64,000 bases of DNA from Dryococelus australis (Eukaryota > Arthropoda > Insecta > Phasmatodea > Phasmatidae), in the NCBI GenBank assembly GCA_029891345.1, contig CM056993.1, positions 106,135,300 through 106,199,299 on the forward strand. The letters run 5' to 3'. The notes beneath the pieces are model-generated. The model saw only the letters and a list, made by a program, of their open reading frames with translations. It did no database searches and was not told the DNA's origin. Each line of letters begins with the position of its first letter. The stretch's first letter is position 1. Shown here in pieces: positions 13,207 through 25,157 of this stretch. Both the position numbers and the translations under genes were made by a program.

Positions 13207-13389
13207 TTTGATAACGTCCGGATGCGAATTGAATTGGCATTCTATTTGGGTCCATGCGTCGTTTTTGGCAGTCAAGTTACTGAAATCTGTCTTCTTTTTT
13301 TCGATGGCATTCGCATAAGTAAGAAAGAGTCCAAATAAAATGCTTCGTTCCTTGCTTGAAAAACATTCATTCTTTCCAGCTGAAGCCAT
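13207..13389 (-). CDS. MSANTD3-like Myb/SANT DNA-binding protein, exon 1
   Basis: First exon, 61 codons, ATG at 13389-13387. It encodes the N-terminal two-thirds of a Myb/SANT-like domain: FSSKERSILFGLFLTY (helix 1), KKKTDFSNLTAKNDAW (the family's KKTD...TxxxKxxAW signature) and QIECQFNSHP leading to the third helix. Splicing to the exon starting at 11783 continues the domain in phase 0 with DVIK followed by CTTAQLKNCW, which is where family members place helix 3. The exon itself has no lesion. Function known for the family: sequence-specific DNA binding in the nucleus. Because exon 2 is disabled, the whole is probably a pseudogene or a dead transposon accessory gene. Confidence 0.8.
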
Positions 13390-13700
13390 TTTTCAGATAT
13401 ATCAACACCATAGACAATGTAAGAACGTTAGGGTACACACAATATTGCACTTCTTCCTATTGGCTGTCAACTATGACGTTTCCGTGACGTCACTAAGATT
13501 CGGGTGTCTTCGGTAAACGATCGGTTTTCCTCGCTAAAAGGACGAGGCAAGCCTTTCCTTCGGTAAGGAAAGGAACAATCAAACATTTTCGTGTCTTTGC
13601 AACGTGCTTTAAGTAAAGGACTACCTTCTAGAAGGTAGTCTTAAGGTAGAAGTAAAGGGGCACATCTTCATATGGCCCTTTGATATTGAGTGCTTAAAGA
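13390..13700. other. Upstream region with clustered palindromes
   Basis: This lies just upstream of the Myb/SANT-like start codon and may hold its promoter. It contains TGACGTTTCCGTGACGTCA, a hairpin at 13552-13573 (CCTTTCCTT, CGGT loop, inverse) and the 18-bp palindrome CTACCTTCTAGAAGGTAG at 13622-13639. If the gene belongs to a transposon these may be subterminal repeats; no matching left terminus was found. Confidence 0.4.
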
Positions 13701-15084
13701 GAAGGATTACGAAGCGAAATTGTATTGTGATTAGTTTATGGACAATGGGTCGCACTTTTGTTTAGTGAGGTGGTGTTGGTAATGCAGCAGTCGATGAAAG
13801 CTACGTCTAAAAACTCGAGGACATTCGTGAGTCAGAGTGTGGCTAAATTCCTTCTAAAATGGTCTCTTGAAGCTAAGGTCTGTAATGACTTAGTACATCT
13901 TAGTGCTTGGGTCGCACATTAGATACAGAACTATCACTGCAGGTGGCTGAGATATAACGGGACAACATACTGTATTTTGTATTACTGCCTGGCGTTTAAA
14001 GCTGATGGTTTTAAGGTTTATGGAATTGTACCTTTACCGATATCAGTCAGCTTTATTTTTACGTGAATGGAGATGACGAAACAAAAAACGAGCTCGTGGA
14101 CTGTGGACAAATAGTCGCCCACACACATATTATATGTTTTGTTCAAGGAATGGCTTACGTTATGCTCCACCTACAACGTTTTGTTATTCATAAAGTCAAA
14201 CTTTCAGACTTGTATGTAGTAACATGCTAGCTTTGCTGAGCTGGCGATCAAAGAAAAAGACTAAATACTTTTCTCTTCATTTCGATTTAAGCCATGTGTC
14301 GCAGTAGTAACATACTGTACTCACATTCGCGAGGATCTGAGTTCCAGTATATTCACGGTTCGGCCATCACGCTTTCTGTTTTCCGTGGTTTTCCGAAATC
14401 ACACTAGCCAAACGCTAAGATGATTCCTTGTTACAGGTAATGGCTACTTGCGTACACAATTCTGACTGTTCGAGCACCAGGTTTCGTCTACAATGTCCTA
14501 TTTATTGTAAACACATTAAGCTTTGCCTACCATCTAACACCTAACACTTCTCTATATGTTAACATTGAACATTATCCTATATGTTTTAATTTTGAAACAT
14601 TAAAAATTATTCATTCTTACACCGCCTTTGCTATTTATTAGTTGTAAGTCGGCATAATGCGCCTTATGTTTTAAGGGAACATAAGAAGAAGGTAAAATAT
14701 AACGTTCGCTTCTATAGGTTTGACAAAATACCAGTCATAGCGTCTGATGATCAAAACATATTTCATAATCATAGTTGAGTTCCCATACATCGTGGAAAGC
14801 GTACAGTATACACAGAGGTTTAGTGTCTTGTAAACTTCAGCCATTTTCTAATTTTCCAATAAATAGTCCATAAGTCCCCCTAAATGTTTAGTGATTCAGG
14901 GATCAAATTTAACGAGCTGGAGATGACGTATTCCCAGTATACACCCAAGAAAGTGTCTGCTAATGCTCACAACTTATTTCGCTCCTGCATTTTAGAATAA
15001 TTTTTTGTTGCTTTACAGCATTCTCGCTTAAAATTACTTAAAAAGTTAAATGTCGAGTTTTAGGTTGCTTAGAGTGTGTGTGTT

Positions 15085-15086
<2 letters not shown>
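13701..15086. other. Non-coding spacer
   Basis: No open frame or RNA gene recognised. Confidence 0.5.

Positions 15087-15155
<69 letters not shown>
15087..15155. repeat. (TA)n microsatellite
   Basis: About 34 uninterrupted TA units. A shorter (TA)n lies at 15961-15978. Confidence 0.97.
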
Positions 15156-15157
<2 letters not shown>

Positions 15158-17949
15158 GGGGTTTATTATAACGTCTAAGTTTCATAGTAGGCATAGTGCC
15201 AACACTGAAAGAGTCCCCCTTTGTTTATAATGATTTTATACGCATTCCTATTATTTCAGCCCCAACTACGGAGCGCGATATAATTAGAATAAGTATGATG
15301 TGTTTGGAGTAATTGTCTGTAGAGAAGATTAATTATAATGAAGTGTTCCCTAGGCAAGCGAATGAGACTGAAAGGACAGTACTTCAGACAGTCTACTCCT
15401 AAAATTCCCCACTCGATCGGCAATCAAGTTCGTGACTCTGATCTGCCAGTCAGGCAGATCAGATGGTTGAATCAGTGGCTTAATAAGGAACTGTTAATTA
15501 TGTTGTCCCAGTTGAGCTAATTGCTGCATCATTGCCGGTCGTGATTGTCTGCGGTCCACAGCGCGGCAAGAGAATGGTCTCTGACGAAATGACTCGCAGT
15601 TCAGACATACAGCTCGGTTCGCCTGAAATCGTGACTTGGAGCAGGGTCTGGTTGCAGGCGCGGGTCTGGCTACGTAGCGAAGTTCCCCCGATAACACTAG
15701 CTTTTCTCTGGTGGTCAAACTATTTTATTAATAAATTCCCATTCAGGCTGCAAAGCCATATCATACCCTGAAGTAGAGATTAATTATTGATATAACGTAA
15801 CCTCAGGAAATTTTCCCCAGCTCGTCTTGATGTTCTTGCCATCACACAAGGAATCAAGAAAATTCAAGAATCAATTTGTAAATTGAAACAGAATAAGAAT
15901 AATTTTATTAAACGGAGACAAGGGTTGGGTATAACATGTAGCTTATTCAACGGTTTGCGTTATATATATATATATATAAAGCCGGTCGTTATTTGGACCA
16001 GGTGCATTGAGAATATTATCGTTACACTACAATGTGTCAGAGTGCAGTAATCAATGTTTAAAAGAACAAATCTCTACTTATCAACGTTTCGCAGCAAAAA
16101 AAAAAAAAAACTGGTACATCTCGCAGAAGAGATGCGCAAATGAAGTATTTCAACTTATTGGAGGTCGATACTTACCAGTCTGTGACGTCATGCTATCTCT
16201 GTATATTTTTACCATTTCTACAACAATCTTGGTACTATTTCATAGTGATTCCCTCCATGGAGATTTCATCACTGCATGTGGAAGCATGCTCAACGGTTTG
16301 GTTGACATATGGGGATTACTTGGTGGTAGAAGAAATACCGTGAGTTCGATTTGCAGCTTGGGGGTAGATTCTTGAAAAGTTGCCGGATTATTTGGAACTG
16401 TGAATTTAGCTGCTTGAATTTCGAAACCACATTTCACTTCGAAAGCAGCTGATCTTGAGTAAAAATTTCTGAATGTAGAACCTTTTAGTAAAAATTTTTT
16501 CTCAATCTTTTGTTTACAAGGCAGTGAGAAAAACGTACACGCGATACGAAAAGCTCCTTTGTTCAACTCACTGAACGCACCTCGGATAAAATGAATAAAA
16601 TTGAATACAGAAACGCAATATAAACGGCAAGCAGCTTCCTGTATATTGCGGTTACTGGAATACAGTGAATTTTAAGTTACGTACCATTGTAAAATTGCTG
16701 TTAATTCTGAACAGTGTTGCCCTTGTAAAAAGAAAACCACTAAAATTATGTTATGAATTATACAAAGTGTTCCACGTGAAACTCAGCCTACCTTAATATT
16801 TAATACTTCACTTTAAATGTATAGAATACACATTTACTTGTGAAAAATTACATATTTGTACAAAGTGAAAAACTTGCTTAGTATCAGTAATCTAATACTA
16901 CTGATAGCGAAGGAATCACGCGCTTTCAAATATCGATTTAGAGTAGTGGGCAGCATGATGTGGTGTGTTTTTTAGGCAAAGGTTCAATGCCAAACATTTC
17001 TAACAATTTATTTTATTATAAAAATATACTTTTTTAATACTGGTAAAAATACTTTTAATTTAACATACTTGCTCGAGTGTAACAGAGACGCAAATTTCTA
17101 CAGACATGACAATAAACAATAACCCAGTTACTGGTTCCCATACCATTATAACAGCTTTTGACTTGTTTTCAGTTATAATAATGTTAGGGAATAATATCTC
17201 TGATTTGTGTTACAGTGTAGAATTCGTTTCGCGCCCGCATGCTCGTATTGTGTTTGTAGCTCGTATATTTTGAGATTAGGTATCATACCATCAAAGTGGA
17301 AATGCAATATCGTAATAAATAATTATGAAGCAACAAACGTACTTATTGTAATTAATTATGTGTCATCGACAGAAAGTGCAGATTTTCTTCTTGTCCACTC
17401 CATAACTTCTTATGAATAAGCAAAAATTAATCCACAGTATATATTTAATTTAACACAAAAAGTTATATGAACTTTCTGTTATTTACAATTTTTTTACACA
17501 TATTTTGTACTCTTACAACAATACCATCACATTTTCTGCAATTATTGATTTATTGTTAGTAGCCAAAGGAGGTTGCAAAATATCATTTCCTTGAAGCTGT
17601 TGTAACTCGAGAATCGCATAACGGAAACCATTACGAGATATAAAGGAAACTGCAATTGAATAAAGTCGCTCGGGATTTCCAGTAGTGGGGAAAAAAAAAT
17701 AATTTCTGTATTTAGGACTGTATGCTCTTCGTCTACGCATTGATCGTGAGCGCATTTGGTTATGCGGCATCATACCTGGTTGACACTCGGCAGCTTGTGG
17801 GCTTGATCCTGGCTGACTTCGTTGACGAAAGCCTACCGAAAGAGGTTTCCCACCTCACTCCAGGAAATAACAAACAATGCAAGTCCTACTCCAGTAGACT
17901 GAGATCCTCAATAGCCCACATTATTCAAATGAAGCACTGAGTGTAGTTA
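15156..17949. other. Non-coding spacer
   Basis: Several frames of 60-120 codons occur (15338-15520, 16007-16375, 16240-16566, 17513-17773) but none shows a recognisable domain or codon pattern. A hairpin with a 10-bp stem, CTGATCTGCC-AGTCA-GGCAGATCAG, is at 15438-15462. Confidence 0.5.
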
Positions 17950-18135
17950 TAGGCTGTATACACGGTTATTCGAGCACTTTCAAAATCCGCCTTTGAAAAA
18001 TGCCACTGCCCATACCTACATGTATTTTAACGGGCACACAAGATTGGCATGCGCCTAGTCAAGTTGGTAACGACGGGGGAGCTGTACTCCCGTGTCTTAA
18101 CGTTGAGTTTAAAGTGCTACGTAAACATTTGTGAA
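17950..18135 (-). mobile_element. TA-MITE copy 1, truncated (subfamily A)
   Basis: It begins TAGGCTGTATACACGG, a decayed form of the family terminus, and its body follows the reverse orientation of subfamily A (GCCACTGCCCATACCT, AACGGGCACAC, AAGTTGGTAACGACG, TCTTAACGTT). The other terminus is missing; sequence of the hAT-like family starts about where it breaks off. Confidence 0.75.
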
Positions 18136-18144
18136 TGCTGAAAA

Positions 18145-18261
18145 CAAACACTTTCATCAGTTTTGACTACGTGACTTTGACAGTAGTGTTGTTTGGTGAA
18201 GGTCAATGTTGGTTACATGCGCAGAAGACCAATAATCGGTTTACCTCATCTTTAGTATATG
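18145..18261 (-). mobile_element. hAT-like MITE fragment
   Basis: Read on the minus strand it starts CATATACTAAAGATGAGGTAAACCG and continues ATTGGTCTTCTGCGCATG, matching the intact hAT-like MITE at 55861-56235 (CATAGAATAAAGATGAGGTA, TCTTCTGCGCATG). Only one end is present, so no target duplication can be read. Confidence 0.65.
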
Positions 18262-19033
18262 CCCAAGCCACGTGGCTAAACTCATTTTTTCTTGATACCA
18301 GCGACAAGAGGAACAAACTTCAGTGCCATTTTTAGTTAAAGCTAGGAGTTGACGCATAGTAGCAGAGGGTCACCTGACCAGGAGGAGACTGTATATGCCA
18401 CATCACGTAACCTTTCAGGAGACATTTTTATCACCTTCCTCAGACGCTAGAACATGTCTTTGCCCCTACATAATAGGACGACTTTCGCCCTATTAAAAAT
18501 ACATCATGGCCCGTTCCCCACGTGGAATTTACACTAATCACTTTTTTTTTTGGAGAGGCTGCTAGGTATAAAGAAAATATGTAGGAGTCCCTATTATCAA
18601 TGACTGTATATCGCACACATCAGATATGTAAACCACATTTTAATAATGTTTGATATGAAGGACCGGATACATTTCGCTCATCATTTGACCAAGTTACGTG
18701 GTTTTTGAAGTTCTGTTCGCAGATATGCTGTACGATGGTGGGTCTCTACACAACTTGCATGAGCTCGCGTCTCCACAACTACGTCAGAGACCAGTGGCGT
18801 TTATTCCATAGACGCAAGCTAGGAAATGCTTACTCTATATATATTGGAAATGTTTGACCTGTTATAGTTTTCGCCTTAACTTTAAATTTAAACACGTTTG
18901 AATCTGAATTTCCCGTTTCCGATTCAAGAAACAGAGTTCTTGTTACTCCCGTACTGTACACGTACAGTGCTGCTATCTCGTAATTATTTCCACAAACGGG
19001 AGTGACTAGCGATGAATCAAACTAGCAAGCGAG

Positions 19034-19063
19034 TTACCCTGCCGCGTTCCTTCGGCAGGGTAA
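19034..19063. repeat. 11-bp-stem hairpin
   Basis: TTACCCTGCCG, loop CGTTCCTT, then CGGCAGGGTAA: a perfect GC-rich stem in AT-rich surroundings, about 30 bases long. No T-run follows that would suggest a terminator function. Confidence 0.75.
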
Positions 19064-19481
19064 GCAATCGTTCTGTTTGCGTCCTCCAGTCATTTTTCCT
19101 CGGAAAGGGGATGAAAGTGTTCGGGAAAACGAGAGTTTTCTTATAATTTGTAACATGCTCTCTAAATAATATTCACTTTAATTATTATTACATTAATTTC
19201 GTCTCCGTTTTTATAACTAATGTTTATAAAACGGTAAATACATTTTGAGGGTAAGCAATGTTGGGAGTTACTTTTGTCAGTAGAAATTGAAGATGGAATC
19301 ACAGCACGGCATTAGCAAATGCTATCTAAAACTCTGAAGTCTGTGGGGCTATTATATTGCTTACACAGTAAAAAAAAAAAACTCGCTATACACCGTCAGA
19401 AACCAGCCTTCATGCTGAACATTTGTACAGACTTTTTTAAAAATCTATCGCAGCTGGCGTCTCGAAACGCGGTTTTCCGAG

Positions 19482-19570
19482 CTTTGCCTAGTCGATAACC
19501 GGGTACCTAATTCGGCAAAAAGCCTTCGCCAGGCGTCTGCCACAGAGCTCTACCGCTGAGGCCAGGCCTC
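19482..19570 (-). repeat. tRNA-like sequence, possible SINE head or tRNA pseudogene
   Basis: On the minus strand GCCTCAGCGGTAGAGC resembles a tRNA D-arm/A box, GACGCCTGGCGAAGGC lies about where the anticodon arm would be, and CCCGGTTATCGACTAGG is a degraded B box (consensus GGTTCGANTCC). It does not fold into an intact cloverleaf by eye. It is most likely the 5' part of a decayed tRNA-derived SINE. Confidence 0.4.
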
Positions 19571-20351
19571 GCCTCTCTGCGATGAATGGCCTCTGGAGTC
19601 GTGGCTGGAGAACTGCAGACAAGTTGCTTCTTACTGCTTCCTTTCTGCGAGTGCTGCCTGGCTGCGGGCAACAACCGCGCATATGCATCGGCTGCTTGCT
19701 CAGCGACGAAATGCTAAGGCCATACCACAACAACAACATTTTCTAAAAATTATTTAAAATACGGCTCTATTCGCAAAAAAATTGCATTTAACGTAATTTT
19801 AGAATTCCAAAATATTGCAGTTTAAGGGCTTTTCTTAGGCCTGATATATTTGAGATAATTCCATAATCCATCACGGCGTTAACTTCTGTAACATAAACTG
19901 TACTATATTTCGTTTGAAACACACACGCAAAAATGTTAAAATATAATTACAGATGTTGTTATGCACGAAACTGCTTAAAGTCAAGTTTGTCCCTTTTCGT
20001 TTATGCCTTATAAAAACGAATTTTTTTCAACCTAAATTCAAGTAATTTTTTAACTTGTTCGGAATATGGGAAGTTATCCAGGTAGCAGCCTCCAAGATAA
20101 GTGAAAGATTCATTATAATGAACAGTACCATTATTTTCATAAAATAAATGTTATATATATATACACACATATATAAATATTGCTTTCTTTGCTAATTCCA
20201 TTTAGTAAGTTCATTTTGAGTTATATATGTTTAACATTATTCTGTTTGATGTGTTTGTAAACTTCGTGAGAATTGATAAGTTTCTGTCTTCTGCAGTGAT
20301 TATTAGCCACAGTTTTGTCTGTGATTACCCATATTATGTCTATTATTATAT

Positions 20352-20622
20352 TACATATTAGCTATTACCCGCGGCTTCACACGCGTGCAAAGTAATATAA
20401 AAAAACAGACCATCAACCAGCTCCTACTCAAATGGTTGGTGGCATATTTTATATATTCCCTAAGAAACTGTTCATTTTCCGGTATGAAAAATACGCTATG
20501 TAATAATCCAGAATATAATCTACCTATGTACCAGATATCATCCAAATCCGTCGAGCCGTTACCGCGTTATGGAGTAACAAACAAACATACAAACTTTCGC
20601 ATTTATAATAATAATTATTATT
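20352..20622 (+). mobile_element. Non-LTR retrotransposon 3'-end or LINE-derived short element
   Basis: It opens with TTAGCTATTACCCGCGGCTT, and closes with CAAACATACAAACTTTCGCA followed by TTTATAATAATAATTATTATTAAG. Both strings are typical of a widespread arthropod non-LTR family whose short 5'-truncated copies run from 'TAGCTGxTACCCGCGGCTTCG' to 'AACTTTCGCATTTATAATATTAG'. No reverse transcriptase is left in this copy. Confidence 0.75.
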
Positions 20623-20699
20623 AAGATTTATTTCTACTTCTAAATGGAAAATTAACATGGGCAATATCAAAGATGGCTGATGCTTAGTGAAGCCAGCAG

Positions 20700-20930
20700 C
20701 TCTATCCGAAGAACATTAACCCGTCGTTCTCGACTGGGAAGCCTGGAGAGGTGTGGGTGGATATAGGAATGAATGAAGTAAAGTGGTACTGGGAGCACCA
20801 CAAGAAAACCGACCGGACATCGTCAACTTACAACATCTTTACCACATGCGGAAATTCCGGTCCGAGCCAACCGGGCATCGAACCCGGATCTCCATGAGGA
20901 GAGGCACAGCAATCGAGACTACTGTCTTCG
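20700..20930 (-). mobile_element. tRNA-derived SINE-like element
   Basis: On the minus strand GGTTCGATGCC (20884-20874) is a near-perfect RNA polymerase III B box, flanked by CCGG-GTTCGATGCC-CGG as in a T-arm. Upstream, GATTGCTGTGCCTCTCCTCATG is in the position of D and anticodon arms. The downstream body ends near CTTTACTTCATTCATTCC. The boundaries are approximate and no target duplication was confirmed. Confidence 0.6.
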
Positions 20931-23258
20931 TTGTTCATAAAATAAAAAAAAAGCTGATATTTAAAGCATCTTACAATTATGACATCCCTGGTCCAGAACG
21001 AAGGAAACGAGTGAAAGGGCAGAATTGAAGGACAAATGACTAAATGGAGAAGGGTCGTTAATGAAGGAACAGTCCATAAACTTGCCTTGTGTAACTTATT
21101 TGTCTTCTTACAAGCCACGCACTTTGGGTGACGAAAGTGTAACACTTTGGTAAACTTATTTACTTATTTTTTTGGCCACAAAACTTAAGTATATAATCAT
21201 TATGAGTCTAATAACTTTTAACATATTAATACTTTATTTCTCAGTTATTTTATATTTAATATAAAGTATTAATTCCTACAAGTGGATTGGTTCTACATTT
21301 TGTGTGTAGCGAAAAACAGCAAAACTGTAATAGTGACACGTAATTATTGAGCAATATTGAACCTATAAATTCTGATTTACTGGAATAATTGCCAATTGTA
21401 GCAAACCCCCCTTCCGCCTAACCTTAATACTGGTCTACAGCCTGCTATCACGGATACTGAACTCTGTTATTATACGTTATAGTCATCATTATAGGACGGG
21501 GACTACTCATGGGGTACGTAACTCTATGAATGATTGATAAACCTGAACTCCTTAAACACAACACCTTTATTGGAACAAATACTACACGTTTGAGATATAC
21601 GTTAATAATACAAATTGAATTGCATAAATATTAATTCTTCAATAACCATACAAGAAGTTACAATTTGTTCTTAATCGCAAGAGTTTAAATGTAACTGCCT
21701 AACCTTGCCAGAGATATTACCATTTAGGATGACTGGGTAACGGGGATTCGAGAGATAGCGTTACGCCTAACTGCCACGCGGATTTATGCTCACCATATAT
21801 CACACCAGTACGATGGCCCAGAGCGTCTCCAGGCCTGATGATAGCGATGCCCTCTTCTTCGTCGTCGACTCCGATAAATATCACACTGACTGACTTCTTG
21901 CACGGCAGTGAGCGTTTGATGACGAAGGGTTGATTGGGGGGGGGGGGTGGCGCACTGCGCTTCGATTATATATCATCCAGGCAGTCGGCTATGTGGAGCA
22001 TGTTTAATAAACAGCTACCTCACTCCACAAGCTATATCCCATCGCACCTTAAGAGGTCTGCGTTTGTCACCTTGTAGTCCTATACTTATACTTTCACAAT
22101 GTTCAATAATGTTTGGCATTCCAAACTTACCATACACGTAAACGATGCAGTAACATGAAATGGAATAGAATTTTTTAACGTTCACACGCTGTTTGAATTT
22201 TTCTTTTTATATTTAAAATTACATACTTTGGTTGACAAAGATAATTTTTCAATGCTATTTAGTTTATTAGGATGATGGAGAAGTGTGGTCCAAATATACA
22301 GAATTTTTTGCTTACTGTAGCATCTTATACGCATATTTTTCCCCGTGTTCTGCATTTTAGAATTGTATTAGCTCTACTGAATTCATGCGTAAAAAGCACT
22401 AACTTTGGCGCATCTACGACCACAGTATTACCTTAATACATGTAATGTCTCATGGCCTCTATCTAGTCTCAGTTTTAAGGTTCTATGTTTTGTGCAGACA
22501 CAATATGTACGCACAAAGAGTTTAGTCTAAAGAGCGACCACGTACTGTTTGAAGAGACTAATTCCGACTCCAATAACTCGAATAAAGAAAACGATCAGCT
22601 GCTTATCAAAGACACCGGAAGTAGAGGGTTTACCTTCTTACCTTCGCAGTAATTTTTTTATTTATATTTGCATACACATACAATCTTTACTTTCTGCAAA
22701 TATAATATTTATGGTATAGTAAAGGACTTCTTACCGTCCCTTGGTTTTATGCTTGAAAGCTTAGCAAGTGACGGCTTACAGACTAACTTATAACCTAACT
22801 TAAATTAACACCCATGCCTTACCCAGAATTCGAATCCAGTTTCTCTTTTGTCAGTATTAAAGATATGCGTTATTTTGTTCACATTTTCAATTACAGTTTG
22901 TGAGATTATGTGAGCTATCACACATTAATAATTACCAGAAATGATTTAGAAGTGCTGTTTCAGCAGCTATGATTAAGGTATGTGTCGATACTTTTATACT
23001 TCGCAATGAAATGTTGCATCTATGGCAATTATAATTCACATTTACATAGGGAAACGTAAAAGTATGTGCACTGGAAGCTGAATATGGCGGACAGGTAGAA
23101 AACTTCAAAAATCACTTTTTTGCGAAATAATTATGATAATTAGAGTATTTACTTTTATTTGTAATTTTAATATATAATGAGTAAAGACTTTTTTAAAATA
23201 ATTTTCTATAATCAGTTTCTGAATTCGTATTAGGGAAATAAGTTGAAATACATACAAC
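20931..23258. other. Non-coding spacer
   Basis: It holds a 12-base G run at 21936-21947 and one exon-like block (22496-22651, see findings). No other gene-like signal. Confidence 0.5.
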
Positions 23259-23259
23259 T

Positions 23260-23550
23260 AGTATGAAATACATCAATTCAAACCACTTGGTGACTGATAT
23301 CGGCTTCATCCTCAGTGACGATATTTCATGGGCCGGACATGTCGTAAATATATGCTGTTTCTCTGATTCAATCCTACGTACTATTGACAGAAACAAACTT
23401 TTCTTAACTCACTTCACGGAAGTCACACTTATACGGACACTTTTGTTTCCTGTACTTGAATACCGCGATGAAGTGTTGGTGACTCAAAAATGTTGCACGC
23501 CAAAAAAAAGAATAATTTTATATTCGTACGAAGCCCTTATCAACTGGTAG
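23260..23550 (+). pseudogene. LINE reverse transcriptase C-terminal fragment
   Basis: The translated frame contains, in order, TDIGFILSDDISWAGHV, SILRTIDRNKLFL, TLIRTLLFPVLEYRDEV. This is the layout of the region just after the catalytic core in Jockey/CR1-like LINE polymerases (typically LGx.xDxxLSW..HV, then LRxLxR, then K..LVxSLLxPhLDYxDVV). Upstream catalytic FADD-box sequence is absent and the frame ends at a TAG in 23548-23550; degraded family-like residues continue in another frame to about 23720. It is a dead 5'-truncated or internally deleted copy. Confidence 0.75.
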
Positions 23551-24699
23551 ACACTACTTATAAGTAAAGACCTGAAAAATTTGCGAGTTGAATGGCCTGC
23601 AGGCTAGACTGAACAGTCTTATCTACAAATGTGCCGATATCAACTGCACATTGGTTGATTGGTTGTATGCTGTCACAGTGGAAGGCGACGATTGGACTAC
23701 CTTTCTCCAGAAGGTGTAAAACACTGTGTGGACCAATAGCTAAAGTTATATAAACGCACATATTTTGAATTCTCGCTTGTCTCAAATAGAATCTGCGAAT
23801 TCTTCACGTCTATGCTTATAAGTTATCTTTCCTCGCATAAAGTCTTTGCATAATGGTATGTCAAAATCACACAATTATAATGTTTTTGGGACGTAGAAAT
23901 AAAATAAACGGAATCATTAAAAAAAATCAGCTAGGAAGACTGCAAGGTCATGTCTTAATTTATTTAAAGTTATGCGTAGCAAAACTTGATTTACAAAAAT
24001 CATATACTGCTACAAACAAAAAATATACAAATATTTTCTTATTTCGAGAAATTTTTTAGAATTACGAAAACATTCCGTAGCGTGATTCAAGAAATTCCTT
24101 GAAGTCACTTATGGTGTCTTATTTACAATGCTAATTATCTCGTTTAGGTTGGCTAGCTTATTATTTGCAGGTCCCAAAAACCCTAAAACTGCGATTCTGA
24201 CAGGCCAATGTGTAACGATTATACCGTCTAAATTATTTTATGCAAAGGAAAAATACTCGTAAGTTACGCCTGTTAGTTGAACAGCATTTCCTACAAATAT
24301 GAGCTTATGAATTTTACTGTGACCAGCACACTCAAAACGAAAATTTAATAGCAAAACGACAACATATTCGAAATTAACGTATTCGTTTTGTGTGTAGTCT
24401 GAAGCTCCGAGAACATGAACCCGGATATTTATAAAAACTAAATTGGCATTGTCTGAACGAGAACCGTTTACATCATTGTCTACATACAAAATTATGTCTT
24501 CGCCCGATGCTGTCCCTGAGTACTTGGCGTCCAGGTTGAAATTTTTTAGGGACGATTATCACTTCAACAGGCGGTCAAAATCACCTCGACAGCTAACCAT
24601 CCCTACCCACAAATTATACGCACGAGGACAATCACCGCGCAGATGCAAACATTGACATCGATTCTTCTCCCTTCCAAGGCTAGGGAAACTATAATACTA
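23551..24699. other. Non-coding spacer
   Basis: Apart from a possible decayed tail of the LINE fragment up to about 23720, nothing was recognised. Confidence 0.5.
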
Positions 24700-25111
24700 T
24701 AGGCTGTTCACGGTAAAATGAGCAATTTTGAAAGCATTGCTCAAGATCTACTTGTAAACCCGTTGTGCCATATGTAAAATTAACATTGTCATGGGCATCA
24801 TCGCTTTATCCATGCGTCGATCATGAAACTGTGAAATTATTAAGAAAGTAAATACTTTATAAATCTGCTCATTTTTACACTTCGAGGTATTCGAAAAAAC
24901 CGAAAGCTAAAGAAATAATTTTAAGTTGTCGCAAATGGTAACCTAACATTTTTTATTCGACGCTGAGATATGGAACTACTTTCTAGCCATCGTTGCCAAC
25001 TTTACTGGGCGAATGTCACTCAGTGTGCCCATTAAAATACATGGATGCAGGGTCAGTGACTTTTTTTCTAAGGTTCATTTCTTAAGTCCTCACTTTATCG
25101 TGGACAGCCTT
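24700..25111 (+). mobile_element. TA-MITE copy 2 (subfamily A)
   Basis: Termini TAGGCTGTTCACGGTAAAAT at the left and, inverted, AGGCTGTCCACGATAAAGTG at the right. The body contains CAAGATCTACTTGTA, GATATGGAACTACTTTC, GTTGCCAACTTTACTGGGC and GCAGGGTCAGTGAC, shared by all subfamily A copies. About 412 bp; no protein-coding capacity. Confidence 0.9.
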
Positions 25112-25157
25112 TACAAATAATATGCATGCGTATGAAAATATGAGGGTCTAAATGATT

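Larger units (their letters stand above)
18262..20340. other. Non-coding spacer
   Basis: No gene seen. It contains a strong hairpin (19034-19063) and a tRNA-like piece (about 19482-19570). GC rises between 19440 and 19740 but the frame there has no recognisable domain. Confidence 0.5.

Noticed and set aside
19482-20930. Functional tRNA genes
   Set aside because: A- and B-box-like words occur, but the arms do not pair into full cloverleaves by eye and no T-run terminator sits at the right place; SINE origin fits better.
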